From Atrina japonica (lineage: Eukaryota; Mollusca; Bivalvia; Pterioida; Pinnidae): a stretch of 64,000 nucleotides of DNA. The stretch covers positions 586,501-650,500 of the forward strand of contig BROG01000251.1 of the NCBI GenBank assembly GCA_030159075.1, in the 5' to 3' direction. This document shows, piece by piece, positions 1-14,700 of this stretch (its first letter is position 1; the number at the start of each line of letters is the position of its first letter). A program made the translations under genes and the position numbers. The notes below the pieces were generated by a model. The model was not told where the DNA came from. It was given only the letters and a program-made list of their open reading frames with translations, and ran no database searches.

Positions 1-749
1 TGATACAGATGCTTTCCTTTTACACTTACTAAATGATTCACAATAAATATATAACAATGTATATGGAAATAAACTTTTCTTCATTTTGTGACCACTTTTC
101 TCGTATTTTTTTCAAATCTGTGATTACCTGAGGTATTCTAGCTTGGTGTTTTAACAACTTAATTATATATATCCTGCTATTCCAACAAAGTTTTTCCCTT
201 TTCCCCCTCTGATTTCTCAAATGTTGGAATAGGAGGAATACACCTGTTTACCATGAATGACAGATATTGACCTATCTAACCTTGCAGCTACAACAATTGC
301 CGAAATTTAATTTCTATATTTGCTTTCGATGCTTCTCGTTAACTTTGATAAATGTGTTCACAAGTTGTTTGTCCGAAATATGAATTCCATTGTGTAACTA
401 AATAAGCTGTCCGTATTTCTCGAACACATGTAGTACATCTAATTTTATAATCTGTTTATATTTATAAATTAATAATTTTACTATAAGTTTTTTCTCCCCA
501 AACCTCATAGTGTTACATTCGTGCACAACATATGAAGATTTCATATACAGAGGTAAACTACTCACTTACAAATTATTGACACAGGGATATCGAAAACCGC
601 GTTTAATGTCAACGTTCCGCAAATTTTACGGTCGGTATAATAGTCTTGTTTGCGACTACTCTGTTTCACTAAGTGAAATGTTGAGTTGCCTTTTCGTTGG
701 CGGTTGTTGAGACGTCTGTACCAATTGTGACGAGGATACACTCCTCACT

Positions 750-936
750 TGTTTCATTGGACTTGACTGTGGACTCACGGCGGGTGTGACCGGTCGACAG
801 GGGATGCTTACTCCTCCATGGCACCTGATCCCACCTCTTGGTTTCCAGAGGTCCGTGTTTGTCCATTTTTACCGGATTTGTATCTATGTCCTGGACATTC
901 TATTGATTTATACTTTGGTATCTGAAATTTTTATAT
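750..936 (+). repeat. 187-bp dispersed repeat, copy 1
   Basis: It is the same length as 9436-9622 and differs at only three sites by eye. Contains GGCGGGTGTGACCGGTCGAC and CAGAGGTCCGTGTTTG, which I recall as frequent in oyster transcripts and genome sequence. No protein is conserved between copies beyond the shared DNA. Confidence 0.8.
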
Positions 937-1377
937 TCGTCACTATCCACCAAAATTTTACTCATTTCGTTCTTTTCTAAAGCTACTTTATTAAAATTTA
1001 TTGAAAATTGGTTTATTTCCCCTTGGTGTGGCCTGGATGTGTTAAACATTTCAATCCATACCATCATATACATGCAACATTTTATCCTTGTACGTATCAT
1101 AAATTCATAATTAATTCATGATTATATAGAGTTACATAATGTTTTCACACAGTCTCATATAAATGTCCACATCAATTTGTATTCTGACTGTCATTTCGCA
1201 CACAAGTAAAACAGTTCTTGTTTCAAAGTTCATTACATGGATCAACAACAATGATTCTATCCAGTTCAAATTGAAATCAGGATTTCAGTCTTTATAATCA
1301 CTTTCATGTAAGTATTATTATAAGAAAATTGAATTTATGTCCATGAATGATGTCCAATAATATAGATCTTGACCTGG

Positions 1378-1747
<370 letters not shown>

Positions 1748-3800
1748 AATGTGAAACCATAATATATTTCATGCTATATATGATGTCATGCAGTTTTTTT
1801 ATATATATAAATCGTCCTTAAATAATGTTCCTGACTCATCCTGGAATGATTTTTGTCGATTATAATAACATTTTTGTTTTTGCAGTTAATTCGCATAACA
1901 CTGCGTTATTTTCAATTTGATTGTTATAAATTCCTTCTAGTCGAATAAAGTTCTCGGCCGATTTTCTTTTCCTTTAGTTACTTGAATAGTTGAAGTTATT
2001 TTCTAGTAGAGTTTGTGATCGGGTTTCTCGCTTGAAACCAATCGTGGTCACCGATTTCAACATCTGTTAACAATCTTCTATTGGGTAGTTCATCTTCAAT
2101 TATCGTCATTGAGTTCATCTTGTTCAACTACTGGTTTAACGTTATATTTTCTGCCATATACATTTGACATAATTTCTGTCTGGATATGCGTTTGACTTCT
2201 TTTGTTTAACGATCATGTTCACAAATTCACTGGGTGTTTCTCTTGTGTCTATTGTTCGTTGATGGAAATGATCTTGTAAAAAAATCAGAATGTCACTTAT
2301 TTGATTGTCTCTTGATATACAGATTGTTTGTGGTTGATTGCTTGGTATACTGTGTGACTGACTTTGTGGAAGACTCAACTCTTCATTTCCCCTATCATTT
2401 GACCACTTACCTTTATTTTTCTTTTTAACAAAAGTCCGAAACACCTACACCTGCACTTACCTCTAAGTATTTTTCTACATATTAAAACTATTTAAATTAT
2501 CATTATAGGAATGAGAAAATATAAACTGTTTGAGCCAAGAACTTCTAACATCGGTTTCATTTCTTCTCATTTAAACTTGTTGATTAAGTTATCCATGTTA
2601 ATTTCTTTAACTGATTTTATTGTTTTGGAAATCTTTATTTTAGCATGCTGAGGAACGTTTTGGTGATATTTCCCAAACAATATTAATTTCAAAAATGACA
2701 TTTTCTTTTACAAATGATAGGAAAGACGGTGAAAAGAAATATGGGATTTATGTTTGTTGTCTTTTTTCTGGAAGAGAATAAATGAATGTACTCCTTCTTC
2801 TAAATGGGATATATCTTAATTCTAATAAAACATTCAAAAGTCCTATAATTTGTTTTAATTCATCTTCAGAATAATTATCATTAAATTTTGCATATTTAGC
2901 AAACCCTATCCGATAAAATCTTACAAATATAATTTCTTGTTAAGTCATAAACCGTTTTTTTACCCATAATATACTTTATTAATGATGGTTTCATGGAATT
3001 TTCCCCTATACCTAACCTAATTTTAATGTTTGTTACTCTTTGAATTTGAATACATTTTTTTAATTCGGTTACTAACGGCTTTAAACGCTCGGCCTGAATA
3101 TATTGATAGTATTTTAAAATTTGGTTTTTAACTAATATAGGTAATTGTTTTATTTCTCCGCAAAAAGAATCTAAGTGTTTGTCTCCAGAGGACAGCTGTT
3201 CAGTAGACCAATTCTTAGCCCTATACCCTTTTTGGTAAATCTATCGGTTTACGCCTCACCCATGTATTACTCTCAAAATCAAAATAGCATCCACTGCTTT
3301 CTGGATGCATATTGTCGATTGCATCTCTACGGTTTTGTTCAAAAGGATGTTCAAGGGGTCCAAGAAGAATGTTCAAATGGGAATTCTTGATATCCGTCAA
3401 CATGTGTACCTAAATTTTGAAATCGCTGCTAACCCCATTAATGGAAACCTTAAAAATTAACTCGATGTTTTGCTTAGCCTGCGTAAGGGTTTGGCTTTTA
3501 TATGTCTGTTAGTTACAAATAATATTTTATCCCTATTTTAAGATGATATGTTAATTAAAGTCTAACTAGTTTCTTGTTTGAATTTTTCTTACGACTATTC
3601 TTATTTTTGTTAATGACTGTACTCATGATGGCCTAATTCAGAGTTTTTTGTACGATAAATGGTTGTTTATTTGTTTATTCTGGCTATTTTTTGTTATTTT
3701 TAGAATTTCGTTATTAATAGGTACTTTCGTTTTGTTTATTTACATACTCATTGTAAATCATAAATCTTAATTCTTGGGGTAATTCATTTATTTAATTCGT

Positions 3801-3995
3801 CTAAATCTGTTTCCTCGATGGTTTGGATGACAAACTGTAAAATTTGTAAAAATCTGATTTATTATTTTCTGTTTCAGTTTGATTTAAGCTTTTCCTTTTA
3901 GCTTCATTTAAATCTTGTTTATACATTTGGTCCTCTATATCTTCTGATTCTTGGGAAATATCTCCTAATTTAATTTCACTTCTACTTTCTGCCAT
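3801..3995 (-). pseudogene. Gag-like? ORF remnant inside the LTR-like element
   Basis: A 64-codon minus-strand frame starting MAESRSEIKLGDISQESEDI sits about 740 bp downstream of the putative 5' terminal repeat, where gag would begin. After its stop, another frame reads NELPQELRFMIYNEY, suggesting a frameshifted coding region. A further frame occurs at 2142-2444. No zinc knuckle is visible. I do not recognise the protein; the gag reading rests on position only. Confidence 0.22.
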
Positions 3996-5705
3996 TTTAA
4001 TTTTTTAATTCTCGAAAATCTAAGTTAATTCTAAATTGTTGTTATAAATCTATTTATATTATATAGTAAGTTACTTTGAAAAGCTAGGTTTTACAGTAAT
4101 TAACCAACATTTGTCCATTGTATCTAAACTACTAAAATATTTAATTAAACTGCAACTTAATTAACAAAGTTTTTACTGTATTCAAATTATCAGTTTCAAA
4201 TGTATTTAAAGTAACAAAGTTCTGACTAACAATACTTGAAAAAATAAAACAAAATTGATAATAACTAATTCAACAGAGTATAATAGGTTTCAAAGTAAGA
4301 TTTTTTTTTTACTATAGCCAATTTTACAATATTTCAACTGTACTTATATTATCTGTAAAATTTTGACTGTTTAAACTGAATATTTACAGTATCTTAATTA
4401 CCGAGGTTATTGCAGTATCTGAATAAGTAAGTTAATATTAAACTTTGTTTTCTAAATTAACAAAGTTTTTATTTATCTGTTTCACAATATTGCCTAAACA
4501 AAGTTTTAAATGTTAAGTTTGATTAAAAATGATTTTTTTGTGTATTCAAGCAATCAAAAATATAAAATAACCAACATATGTCCATGGTTTTAAAATATAA
4601 AATATATAATGTCTAAAAAGTAGATAGTGAAAGTTCTAGAGTTTGTTAAAAAAGAAAAGTTTTACAAATTGTGGTCAAAATTAATAAAGTACTGAGAAGA
4701 GTAGAAGTGTTACCTTAATACCCAGGTCACAGCACCAAATCGATTTTCCCCGCATTCTCTCTCCAACAAATAACTGGAGGAATACTGGTGCTGTGCATAT
4801 CAAAATCAGTCAAATTTTCACCTGCCATGACCTTTTTACACCATAATAACTAGTAAAATTTCAGTACATCATATTATTTAACATTACAATCAAATGTGAC
4901 AAAATTTGTTTACCAAGGATGACGATGACAGATATAGACCTATTTGACCCTGAAGCTGCAACAATTGCCGAAATTTAATTCCTATATATTTTTTTATGCT
5001 TATAATTAATTTAACTAAAATGTGTTGGCGAGTTGTTTGTTCGAAACATGAATTCCATTATGTAACTAAATTAGCTAATTTTCAAACTTCACTAATTCTT
5101 CAGCATTAGATACAGATCATAGACTTACTTCTATTTATATTCTACATTTATATTTATAAGTTAATAATATTTATATAATTTATATTTATAAGTTAATAAT
5201 ATTTATATAATTTATATAAGTTAATAATGTTACTAAAAGGATTTTCTCCCCGAACCTCATAGTGTTACAGAAATCATATTAAAATGTCTAACTGTTGTTG
5301 CTGTTGTTGTGTTGCAACAATCGGTTGTAAGAAAAGAAACATATACAGTCCAGCTGGTATAAAAACAACAAACGATAAAGAGACTGTCTGCACCTTTTAT
5401 TTTACATGATATAATCCCTGTATTATCAGTTATACAAGTATAATACAGATATTGAAGTACACCAATAAGATTTATACAGAGAAACACTATACATAAGATC
5501 TCAAAATGAAGACAAACTGTATATGTATGATACAACAGTTTTACAAGATAGCAATGTTATATCAAGTAAACACAGGGATAAAAATTACACCAAGCTTTTA
5601 AATACTCCTTTTTCAAGTGGCTATTTCACCTCTAGCCTAAAAGTATTCTGTTTGTTTAATTATTTTACGCCACATTTAACAATCTTTGATGATACAATGG
5701 CAATC

Positions 5706-6140
5706 CGTTCTCTATCGTCTAACATCACTACGTTCTCTATCAGTCTAACGTCAGTAAGTTCTCTATCAGTCTAACGTCAGTAAGTTCTCTATCAGTCCAA
5801 CGTCAGTCCGTTCTCTATCAGTCTAACGTCAGTCCGTTCTCTATCAGTCTAACGTCAGTAAGTTCTCCATCAGTCTAACGTCAGTCCGTTCTCTATCAGT
5901 CTAACGTCAGTAAGTTCTCTATCAGTCTAACGTCAGTAAGTTCTCTATCAGTCTAACGTCAGTAAGTTCTCTATCAGTCTAACGTCAGTAAGTTCTCTAT
6001 CAGTCTAACGTCAGTAAGTTCTCTATCAGTCTAACGTCAGTAAGTTCTCGATCAGTCTAACGTCAGTAAGTTCTCTATCAGTCTAACGTCAGTAAGTTCT
6101 CGATCAGTCTAACATCAGTCCGTTCTCTATCAGTCCAATA
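5706..6140. repeat. 26-bp minisatellite, about 17 copies
   Basis: Unit TCTATCAGTCTAACGTCAGT plus AAGTTC, with variants CCGTTC and CGATC. Open frames across it are artefacts. Confidence 0.92.
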
Positions 6141-8570
6141 TGGACTGACTGAATTACTTTACATTATTTTGTTACTTACAAATTGGTTTAATATTTTAAA
6201 ACCATTAAACACTAGGTCTATGAATATTCATATACATATTTTTCCTATGAATAATCATAGTATCATTTATATATAACTAACAATTTAGAAAATGCATTAC
6301 CAGAGCTAATGTAGACACATATTACTCAGGTAAATTTCCCCACAACCTGACTGCTAACCTATACAACATCGTAATAATCATATACACACATATATATACA
6401 TACATACACATATATGTATATATATATATATATATATAGTACAACATTTAGTAAAATCTGAAACACATTATGGGAAACTGGAAAGCAGACTGGATTTTAA
6501 TGTCATCAACAAAGCGGCAAGCTGATAGTGTAAATATATACTTTTAAAAAAACTTCATTTCAAAGTAAATTGTGTATGAGCACTTGTCATCACATTTTCA
6601 AACTTCACTAATTCTTCAGCATTAGATACAGATCATAGCCTTACTTCCAAATATTGTATATCCTATTGTGGGGTTCAGAAATATTATACATTCAGATTTA
6701 AATTGTTGAAAAGACTTTATTCAATCAGAAAATATGCCAAACGGTTCTGCAGAAGAAATTAGATTGGATTTGTATTTACAACTAAAGTGATATCCTCATT
6801 TTATGAACATTTCCATGTGTATGAAGTTAGTTAAATACTGACCACTTTTCATAGCTTATTGAATGCTTTATCAGCAAATTTATATAAATTCCATCAAAAA
6901 TTGGCAAAATAAATGCAAGACTAGTATATACATGATTTACTGATATATACAATTATAATCAAATACTTCAACTGAAAACGAAATATATTGCACAAATTTT
7001 TCACTAAGTAACTCTGCATGAAAATGATGGCTTAATACACAGTTTGTAAGAGCTGAAATGACTGTTCAAATTGGCATATTAACAGAAAATGACAAATATT
7101 GGAATATGAAATTACCAAATATTTGGCCACAAGTCTAGTTACAGTATAGTATGCACTGTGACTTCATTTTACCATCAATAATCAGCAAGAAAATGAGCAG
7201 CTGGGTAGGGGAGAATTCACAGATTTTCAGGTAGTCGGGTAACATCTTTTGCAGACACTTACTCCAGAACTAAACATAAACAGTAATTAAATTATATTGA
7301 TTTATTTTCAGGTGATGCGATACATTTAAGGTAACTTAAGGAATGAAAGAAAAATCTACACTGTAGACCAAGACAAATATATAATAGAATACAAATCAAA
7401 TGATAGTCAAAAATACTGGAATACTGGTTTCTGGTTTTCACTTCAGATTTACATATCACTGTGGGTCTACTCTGGAATTCATATGAAATGGAGTACACAG
7501 AATTGACACATCACATTTTCATGGAGTTAGTCACATTTACTGATATCACAATGCATTTTCAATGTTTGTCCGACGTATCAACAAGGTGTTTGAGTATTGT
7601 GACATCATCAAATTTAAAAATTGTTCGCACATAAATGGAAAGGTCAATTACAATCAAAGTATGGTGTTACAGGGTGTTTAATAACATTGCATCATACCCA
7701 ATACGACTGTGTGTTCATAGTCTATGGCACCCAAATCCTCAATATTGCTGTCCATCATAAAAAAATTGATCTCACACTTAAAAGTAATCCAGATAAATGA
7801 TGAAAAATACTATTTTTAGACTCAAATGTCAAGCTAAAAGATCCTTATATAGATAGATAATGTGCAGAAAAAGAAAAGCAATGACTCAATGATAAAAAAA
7901 TCAACAATTTACACACACGGTTCAATATCATAATCTACAAAGTCTAGGTTGAAATGAAGTGATATTAATTACTAAATAAATACCAGACTGAACATTATTG
8001 CCCCCAAAATACTACAAGACAGGAATCCAACACAATGTCATTCAAGCACTATATAGGGAATTTTTTAAGGGGGGTTATTGCTGTTTTACATACCCGCAAG
8101 AATTTTTAACTTAAATGTAATAACATGACACATAGGTGAAGTGCAACAAATTTTGACCTGTGCTATGGACTAATGCATAGACAGTGAGTGTTCTTCAGTG
8201 TACAACAGGATATTAGTTAAAAATAAGTTTGTATGACGTGTGATTTTTCTTTCTTATGCAGAGCCAAAGTTGCAGGGAGAGTTACTACCACTCTTTTAAG
8301 AATTCTCAGGTATGACTTGAAACCAGGAACAGACCCAGGATCTCCCGCTTGCATGTGAAACAACCTTACAAACGAAGCCACGCAAAGTTGTTTATATCCG
8401 TTTTACACAATGCAGATTAGTAATCAGATACAGTTCAACATCAATTCTAGTGACATGGGTTACATATGGATATGTTTTCTAATTCATACATCTCAAATTT
8501 TACCATTCATGATCTTTGACAATGAAAAAAAGCACAGAAAAAATCATCATAAAATGGAACGATAAAACTT
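6141..8570. other. Intergenic or DCTN2 3' UTR, no gene seen
   Basis: AT-rich sequence with a short (TA)/(CA) tract at about 6379-6439 and a SINE at 8125-8390. The phrase CTTCACTAATTCTTCAGCAT occurs at 6604 and also at 5086 inside the right-hand terminal repeat region. No conserved coding exon was seen. Part may be DCTN2 3' UTR. Confidence 0.4.
8125..8390 (-). mobile_element. Degenerate tRNA-derived SINE, family A
   Basis: The reverse complement contains GATCCTGGGTCTGTTCC (B-box-like) and a body with AACACTCACTG...CAGTCCATAGCAC...GGTCAAAATTTG. The body matches the SINEs at 39887-40174 and 46930-47200. Confidence 0.6.
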
Positions 8571-8575
8571 TTTGG

Positions 8576-8581
8576 TTTATT
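8576..8581 (-). promoter_or_regulatory. Candidate DCTN2 polyadenylation signal
   Basis: AATAAA on the minus strand, about 120 nt after the DCTN2 stop. It is the first canonical hexamer downstream. Others occur further on (for example near 6715), so the true 3' end is not settled. Confidence 0.35.
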
Positions 8582-8702
8582 ATGTTCTAACATTATATCT
8601 AAACAATTCATTGGAGCTTGAATGCACAAAGAAGCGGGGGGAAATGAATGTTTTAAATTTGTCCTAGTAATATAAACTTGTGTCTCTGTTGTTTTAAAGT
8701 TC

Positions 8703-8789
8703 TCATTTCTTTATTGACTTGATTCGACCTTCTATGCTCTCACAATTAGATTTTATGGCATCTGTGTTTTGCTTGAATTTACTTTGTAG
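8703..8789 (-). CDS. DCTN2: DCTN2 coding exon 13, C terminus and stop
   Basis: Encodes LQSKFKQNTDAIKSNCESIE, then GRIKSIKK and TGA at 8705-8703. The basic C terminus resembles ...FASIDERMKKLGK in human. Confidence 0.93.
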   Translation of the reverse strand, partial: LQSKFKQNTDAIKSNCESIEGRIKSIKK

Positions 8790-11700
8790 CTGAAAAGAAA
8801 GAGGTAATAGTGCAGATGTACATTTTGTAACAGGTGCCAATTGAATGGCACATTTTATAGACACACGTTTTCAAGAACATGTGAACTCTTCTCTCCTAGT
8901 CTGTCTTATCAACAACATAAACTATTTCTACATGAAAATATTAGAAATCTTAATCTTTTGGTACATTTTTCATATCACATCAAAATCAGCACTTGAAAAA
9001 ATGAAACATATTTTATCTTCACAAGTAATTACATATTTTCACCTAACAGAAATTCAAATAAAGAAAATACATTGTACTTCACACCTACATAATTTGAAAT
9101 TGTTGAAAATAAACAATGCTTACTGACCAATAAAATGTCAAGAAATTTTGAAGTGGTAAAATAATATATTTCCCACATCTTTACCTTTGTACAATGCCAC
9201 ATATATTTACCTCTTTACTATATCACCCATCTTTACCCTTTTACAATATCACCCATCTTTATCCTTTACAATATCACCAATCTTTACCCCTTTACAATAT
9301 CAACCATCTTTACCCCTTATAATATCATAAATTTTTCCCCTTTACAATATCACCCATCTTTACCCCTTATAATATCATAAATTTTTCCCCTTTACAATAT
9401 CACCCATCTTTACCCCTTTACAATATCACCCCACGTGTTTCATTGGACTTGACTGTGGACTCATGGCGGGTGTGACCGGTCGACAGGGGATGCTTACTCC
9501 TCCATGGCACCTGATCCCACCTCTTGGTTTCCAGAGGTCCGTGTTTGTCCATTTTTACCGGATTTGTATCTATGTCCTGGACATCCTATTGATTTATACT
9601 TTGGTATCTGAGATTTTTATATCTTTACCCCTTTACAATATCACCCATCTTTACCCCTTTACAATATCACCCATCTTTACCTCTTATAATATCATCAATC
9701 TTTACTTCTTTAAAATATCACCCATCTTTACCCCTTTACAATATCACCCATCTTTACCCCTTTACAATATCACCCATCATTACCCCTTTACAATATTACA
9801 TCACTGACACCTGGACACTATCATAGATTTGAAAGACTTGTTGCTTGACACAAATTGTACAGAATTCAACTAACCTGTTTTAACATATCTCCATGGGCAT
9901 TTAAACTAGCAGAAATTTCTTGTTGTGCTGTATCTAGATGTGACAGTGCTTGGCTAAATTGTAATGCTGAAATTAAAGAGAGACAAACAATATATATGCA
10001 TAACTGCTACAAATTTTGAGTGTAAGATAAAAAGGAATAAAAAAAAATCCCTGAACACAGTGAAATCCCGTCCAGTCAACACATACTTTATCATATTTCC
10101 AACTGATCTCAAAACAATACAAATTATTCAAAATAACACGAAATCTTGATACATTAATTTTTCCTTCAGTTATTCATACTCCCTCCACCTTCCTTACTCG
10201 GACAACAGACACAGTTATTGACCCCAATATGCATAATTTCAGCATTTTTAACCTTGAACTAGCTGAGTCTTCCTATGATCAACTTCCATAGCAACAATCA
10301 ATTTCTCACTAAGCTGTATTTCCTGACTTCTATTTTGATTAACACTCCTACAATCTTTTATTATGTTTTTGCATGATATTTATTTCCTTGCATTGTGTCA
10401 TGACAGTTGACCACTAGAATGATTTGCACTAATTACACATATGGATGTTTTAGAAGTGAACGGTCATCCTTCAGTTGACACCTCTCTATAATGGACAATT
10501 TGATTAGTCTGGTAACTGTCTGCAGAACACAGGTTTTACTGTATAGCCATCTTAGGTGATTACTGATTGTTTACATTCTTAATTAAGACACCAGTGTATT
10601 CTATTCTGTCTCTGGTTCTTGCTTATAGATTCACAGCTATGTTTGCAAACATAGAAAAAGTTGGGAAAATTTTTAACATTAAAAATATAAAAATAGTAAA
10701 TACAGAAACTTTTATACTCAATCATGTTCAAGGTAAACAAAATATCAATAGTTTTGTATTTATGAATATGTTACTCAAACTGCCAAAGGGCTAGGTTGGT
10801 AGACAGAATGAGAAACCGAAAAACACAGACCAAAAACTATGGCCCCTAATTTTTTTTTCTAATTTCTAAAATTACTTTAATTGTGATACCAACTTTGACA
10901 TAGCTAAACAAAATACATTTTATAGACCTGAACATCTAGAACTCTATTTTAGTTTACCTTAATCATTCATCTCATGAGAAACAATGGACTCAATATCACT
11001 TTGAATGATTGTTTCTTCAGAATGAAAGAGATAAGTGATCTAGAAATAATCTGTGTTTCTGTGTCTCACTGATAGGTTTTAATGTAATTCAATATGACAT
11101 TTCAACACAGAAATTTTATTAAGAGTTACAAATCCATTGGCAATGTCAATTAATGAACCACTAAAACCCACAGAAAATGATATTAAATATTTATTTTAAA
11201 TATAAATAGAAACAATTCTTAAAGACCTATTGATCTGTGTTAAACAATTCTAGATTATAGTACATAACTTAAGTCATTTACAAGATAAAGAGGGATAGAG
11301 AAATGGACAAAAAATCTTTCATGTCACATAACAATAAATTACCTATGAGTGCCTTTGATGCTTGAAAATGACATTAATTATGTATTGCAGAGATAGCACA
11401 TAATGGCTAAGATTATACTTGCAGTTGTTCTTCAATGAAGAGCAATCATGAAAAATTCAATCCTGACCTAGGTATGTAAAAGAGTGTGACCATAGATCAC
11501 AAATACCCTGCAACACAGATGTTGCGAGTCTACATAAGATGGTGTTTTCTTCTAAACACTTGTATACAGATTCCATCCTACTATGAAACCACAGAAGCTC
11601 ACAAACTAGGCACCTTTAAGTTGCCTGAGAGGAAGGCATCTTAAGTTTGCCTGAGAGGAGGACATTTTTAGATTGCCTGAGAGGAAGGCATCTTAACTTG

Positions 11701-14700
11701 CCTATGGCATCTTTATTTTACCTAAGAAAAGGGCAAGTTTAGCTTCCCCGAGAGGAGGGCATCTTATGGTTGCCTTCTTTCTCATTACAATTTATTCTCC
11801 TCCTTTGTAAAATAATAGTCAAAATTATCATATAGAGGACATACCAATCTGATCCAATATTTGATTTTCAGATCTCAGGGAATGATTTATCAAAATTTCA
11901 CCTTTTTCACAAAAATCTAATACCCAGCATTGTATGACAATACAATTAATTTGTTCTCCATACAAGATATAATCTTGCATTACTTTGTCCTTCTTTCACT
12001 ACTATAGTTGATTTAATTCATCTTTTTTTCAATAAATCATTTTTTTTCATGTTTCTCTACACAGTATTTCTTGTATTGCAGGGGAAATTGATTTTTTCCT
12101 ATCTCTCTTTATTATGTAGTATCAAAGAATATTCGCCCATTAATATTTAATTACAACTCTTTAGCCAGGAGTAATCTCTACATACTTTGCTATACCCCTA
12201 ACTAAGTCTTATACTATGTATCTTTTTAAGTGAATTACTTCAAAAGAACCTGTACAAAGAATCGTGGTATCTTGTTCTAGTATTCTGAAAGAAAATTATT
12301 TCAATTAGAAACTGTTCCAATCTTGAAATTTGGTATGGTTTATGATTTGCAAAAATTGAAGCAAAGACTGAAGTAAATTTGGATACTGAAGTAATTTTGT
12401 GTGATACTGGGTTGTGAAGTAATGTCATTTTAGACAATACATCAATTCCGAGATAGATCCCATTTTAAGCACTGTCAGTCATGTGACTTTCATAATGGCA
12501 TGATCAAATCATAAGAATATACTCATTACTTATTAGATCACAGTAAGTGACCTGAGGTGATCTAAAAATAAATATATAAATATTTCACCTTGTTCATGGA
12601 GGTCTTTTAGGGCTACCATCCTGTCAACTACTTGCGGTAAACTCTCTGCAGTAGAATTCCATTTCTTCACTAAATCATACAGTTCTGTGACCTGAAATAT
12701 TCAATTTCAACTTTAAAATTAAAAATAAAATGTTTCATTCTCTTTCCTTCGCTCTTCACTAAAATGTTTTCCTTTTTTTATTTTGATCGCTTCATACACT
12801 TGTTTACATTTGTGCATACAAAGATACATAAAAGATCTAGCTGTTTTAGCAATTGTCAACTCCAATTTTAGCAACACATAGATATCTTACCTTATTTTGT
12901 TTCTCTAAATCCTCTTGTGCACTTTTCTTTTCAGCTATTTGCGTTAGCTTCTGTAATACACTTGCTAATCTATAATCTACTTGGTCCAAATTTGATACTT
13001 CTAACAACGACAGTTTAGAGTTGACTGCAGCAACTGCTCCCTGTGTGATAGAATAATTAATGGATAATGACAGCTCCCATATAAATTAGAGCTCACCCAA
13101 GCCTGTATTGCTGGTCTACTTTAAACATGTTAAAAGCGAAAAACTGATTGTAAGATATATTTATTTCCCTTATTTCCAATGCCAAACTAAGTCCCCCAGT
13201 AAGTGTTATTATTGTGTCCAAAATTGAACTGTTTCCAAATAGAGGCTTTATTTTTCAGACATTGGACATTTCAATAATACATCAGATCAGCATGTAACAT
13301 TCAATGTATTTGCCATATTTAATGGCAGGTTGTGTATGTGTGTGTGTATGTGTGCATGTGCGCACCTGCATGCATGTTGGCTATAAATTGCATCTCATTT
13401 TAAAAGCAGCATTCCATCATTATTCCTTATTTTTCAATATAACCTTAAAATTCTCCCTTATAGGTCCTTGTTTTCCCATTCTGCAGATGCTTGGACTACT
13501 ATCAAGATGAGACATTCAGTATTGTAAATGTCTGTTTGATCTGGTACAGACTGAATGTTCATCAAACATTTTGGTCTGGTATAAATTCTTTACCTTCACA
13601 CCCAGTGCAATGCAGGTCTCATTTTTCAACCATTTGGCATGAAAGGAACAAAATTGGGTGAGTGTGTAAGTGGTCCTTGGGAGGAAGATGTAGCATGTAT
13701 ATTTCACACAGGACCCAATGTGAAATATCAAATGTAAGATAGAGGATCATTCCTGCTAGAGAAGATTTCATTGCCTTGCAGTCTCTGACAAGATAGCAAG
13801 AAAAACAATAGATCCTTCCTGATCAGATTTACAAAATAAAAATGTTGTAATTTATGTAAAACAACAGAAAATTATACAGATGATAGAACTAACAGATACG
13901 ATTAAAATCATAAAAAAATACAGTTATGTGAAACAATGGGAAATGTTATGACTGACAAAATTAGCAAGCCAAAATGACAAAAATAGTTGATTGCTGATAA
14001 TATTTACACAAGGAAAAACAAAATATCTGCTCAAAAGTTAAGCCATATAAAGTCCTATAAATCTGGCAAACTAGTAATTTTTCATAACTTTGCAATACTT
14101 GAAAAATGGGGAAAATACCTTATCAAAGAATGTATCATTTTATGGTCATTTCTTTAATAGATTTGTACTTACATCTAAATTATTAAAAAGAAAGAAAGAA
14201 AAAGATTTCAATCTTCTATTTTGTCATAAAATTAACCATCAGTACCAAAGAATTCTCTATTACAGAAATGTATGACAACTATATAATAATGTTGTATTTA
14301 TGAGCCAAGATCTTTTTTAAATACTTACCACTAAACTCTTTGTATTTGTATCAGTTGTAAGGATTCCCTGTTGAGATAAACACATTTTGAATTATATACA
14401 ATATGTTTTATAAGTCACAAGAGTTTCAACAACATTTATTTGGTTAAGACTTATGCTAGCTTTATATGGTTACTGACATGAGTTTATTCATGGACACACA
14501 AACAAAAAACACCAATGCCTTCCTTTCTATCATTCTTCAAACTAATAAACTTTACTGGTCGTTGACCAGTAGCCAGCTATAGTGTGATTTTGTCTTTAGT
14601 TTGTACCACTGTTTTAAACAAATCTAAAAAAAATTGTGTTCTATATAGCCAAAATAATGTAATAGTCGGCTACTGGTCCTAGCTGACCACTGGTTCTTGC

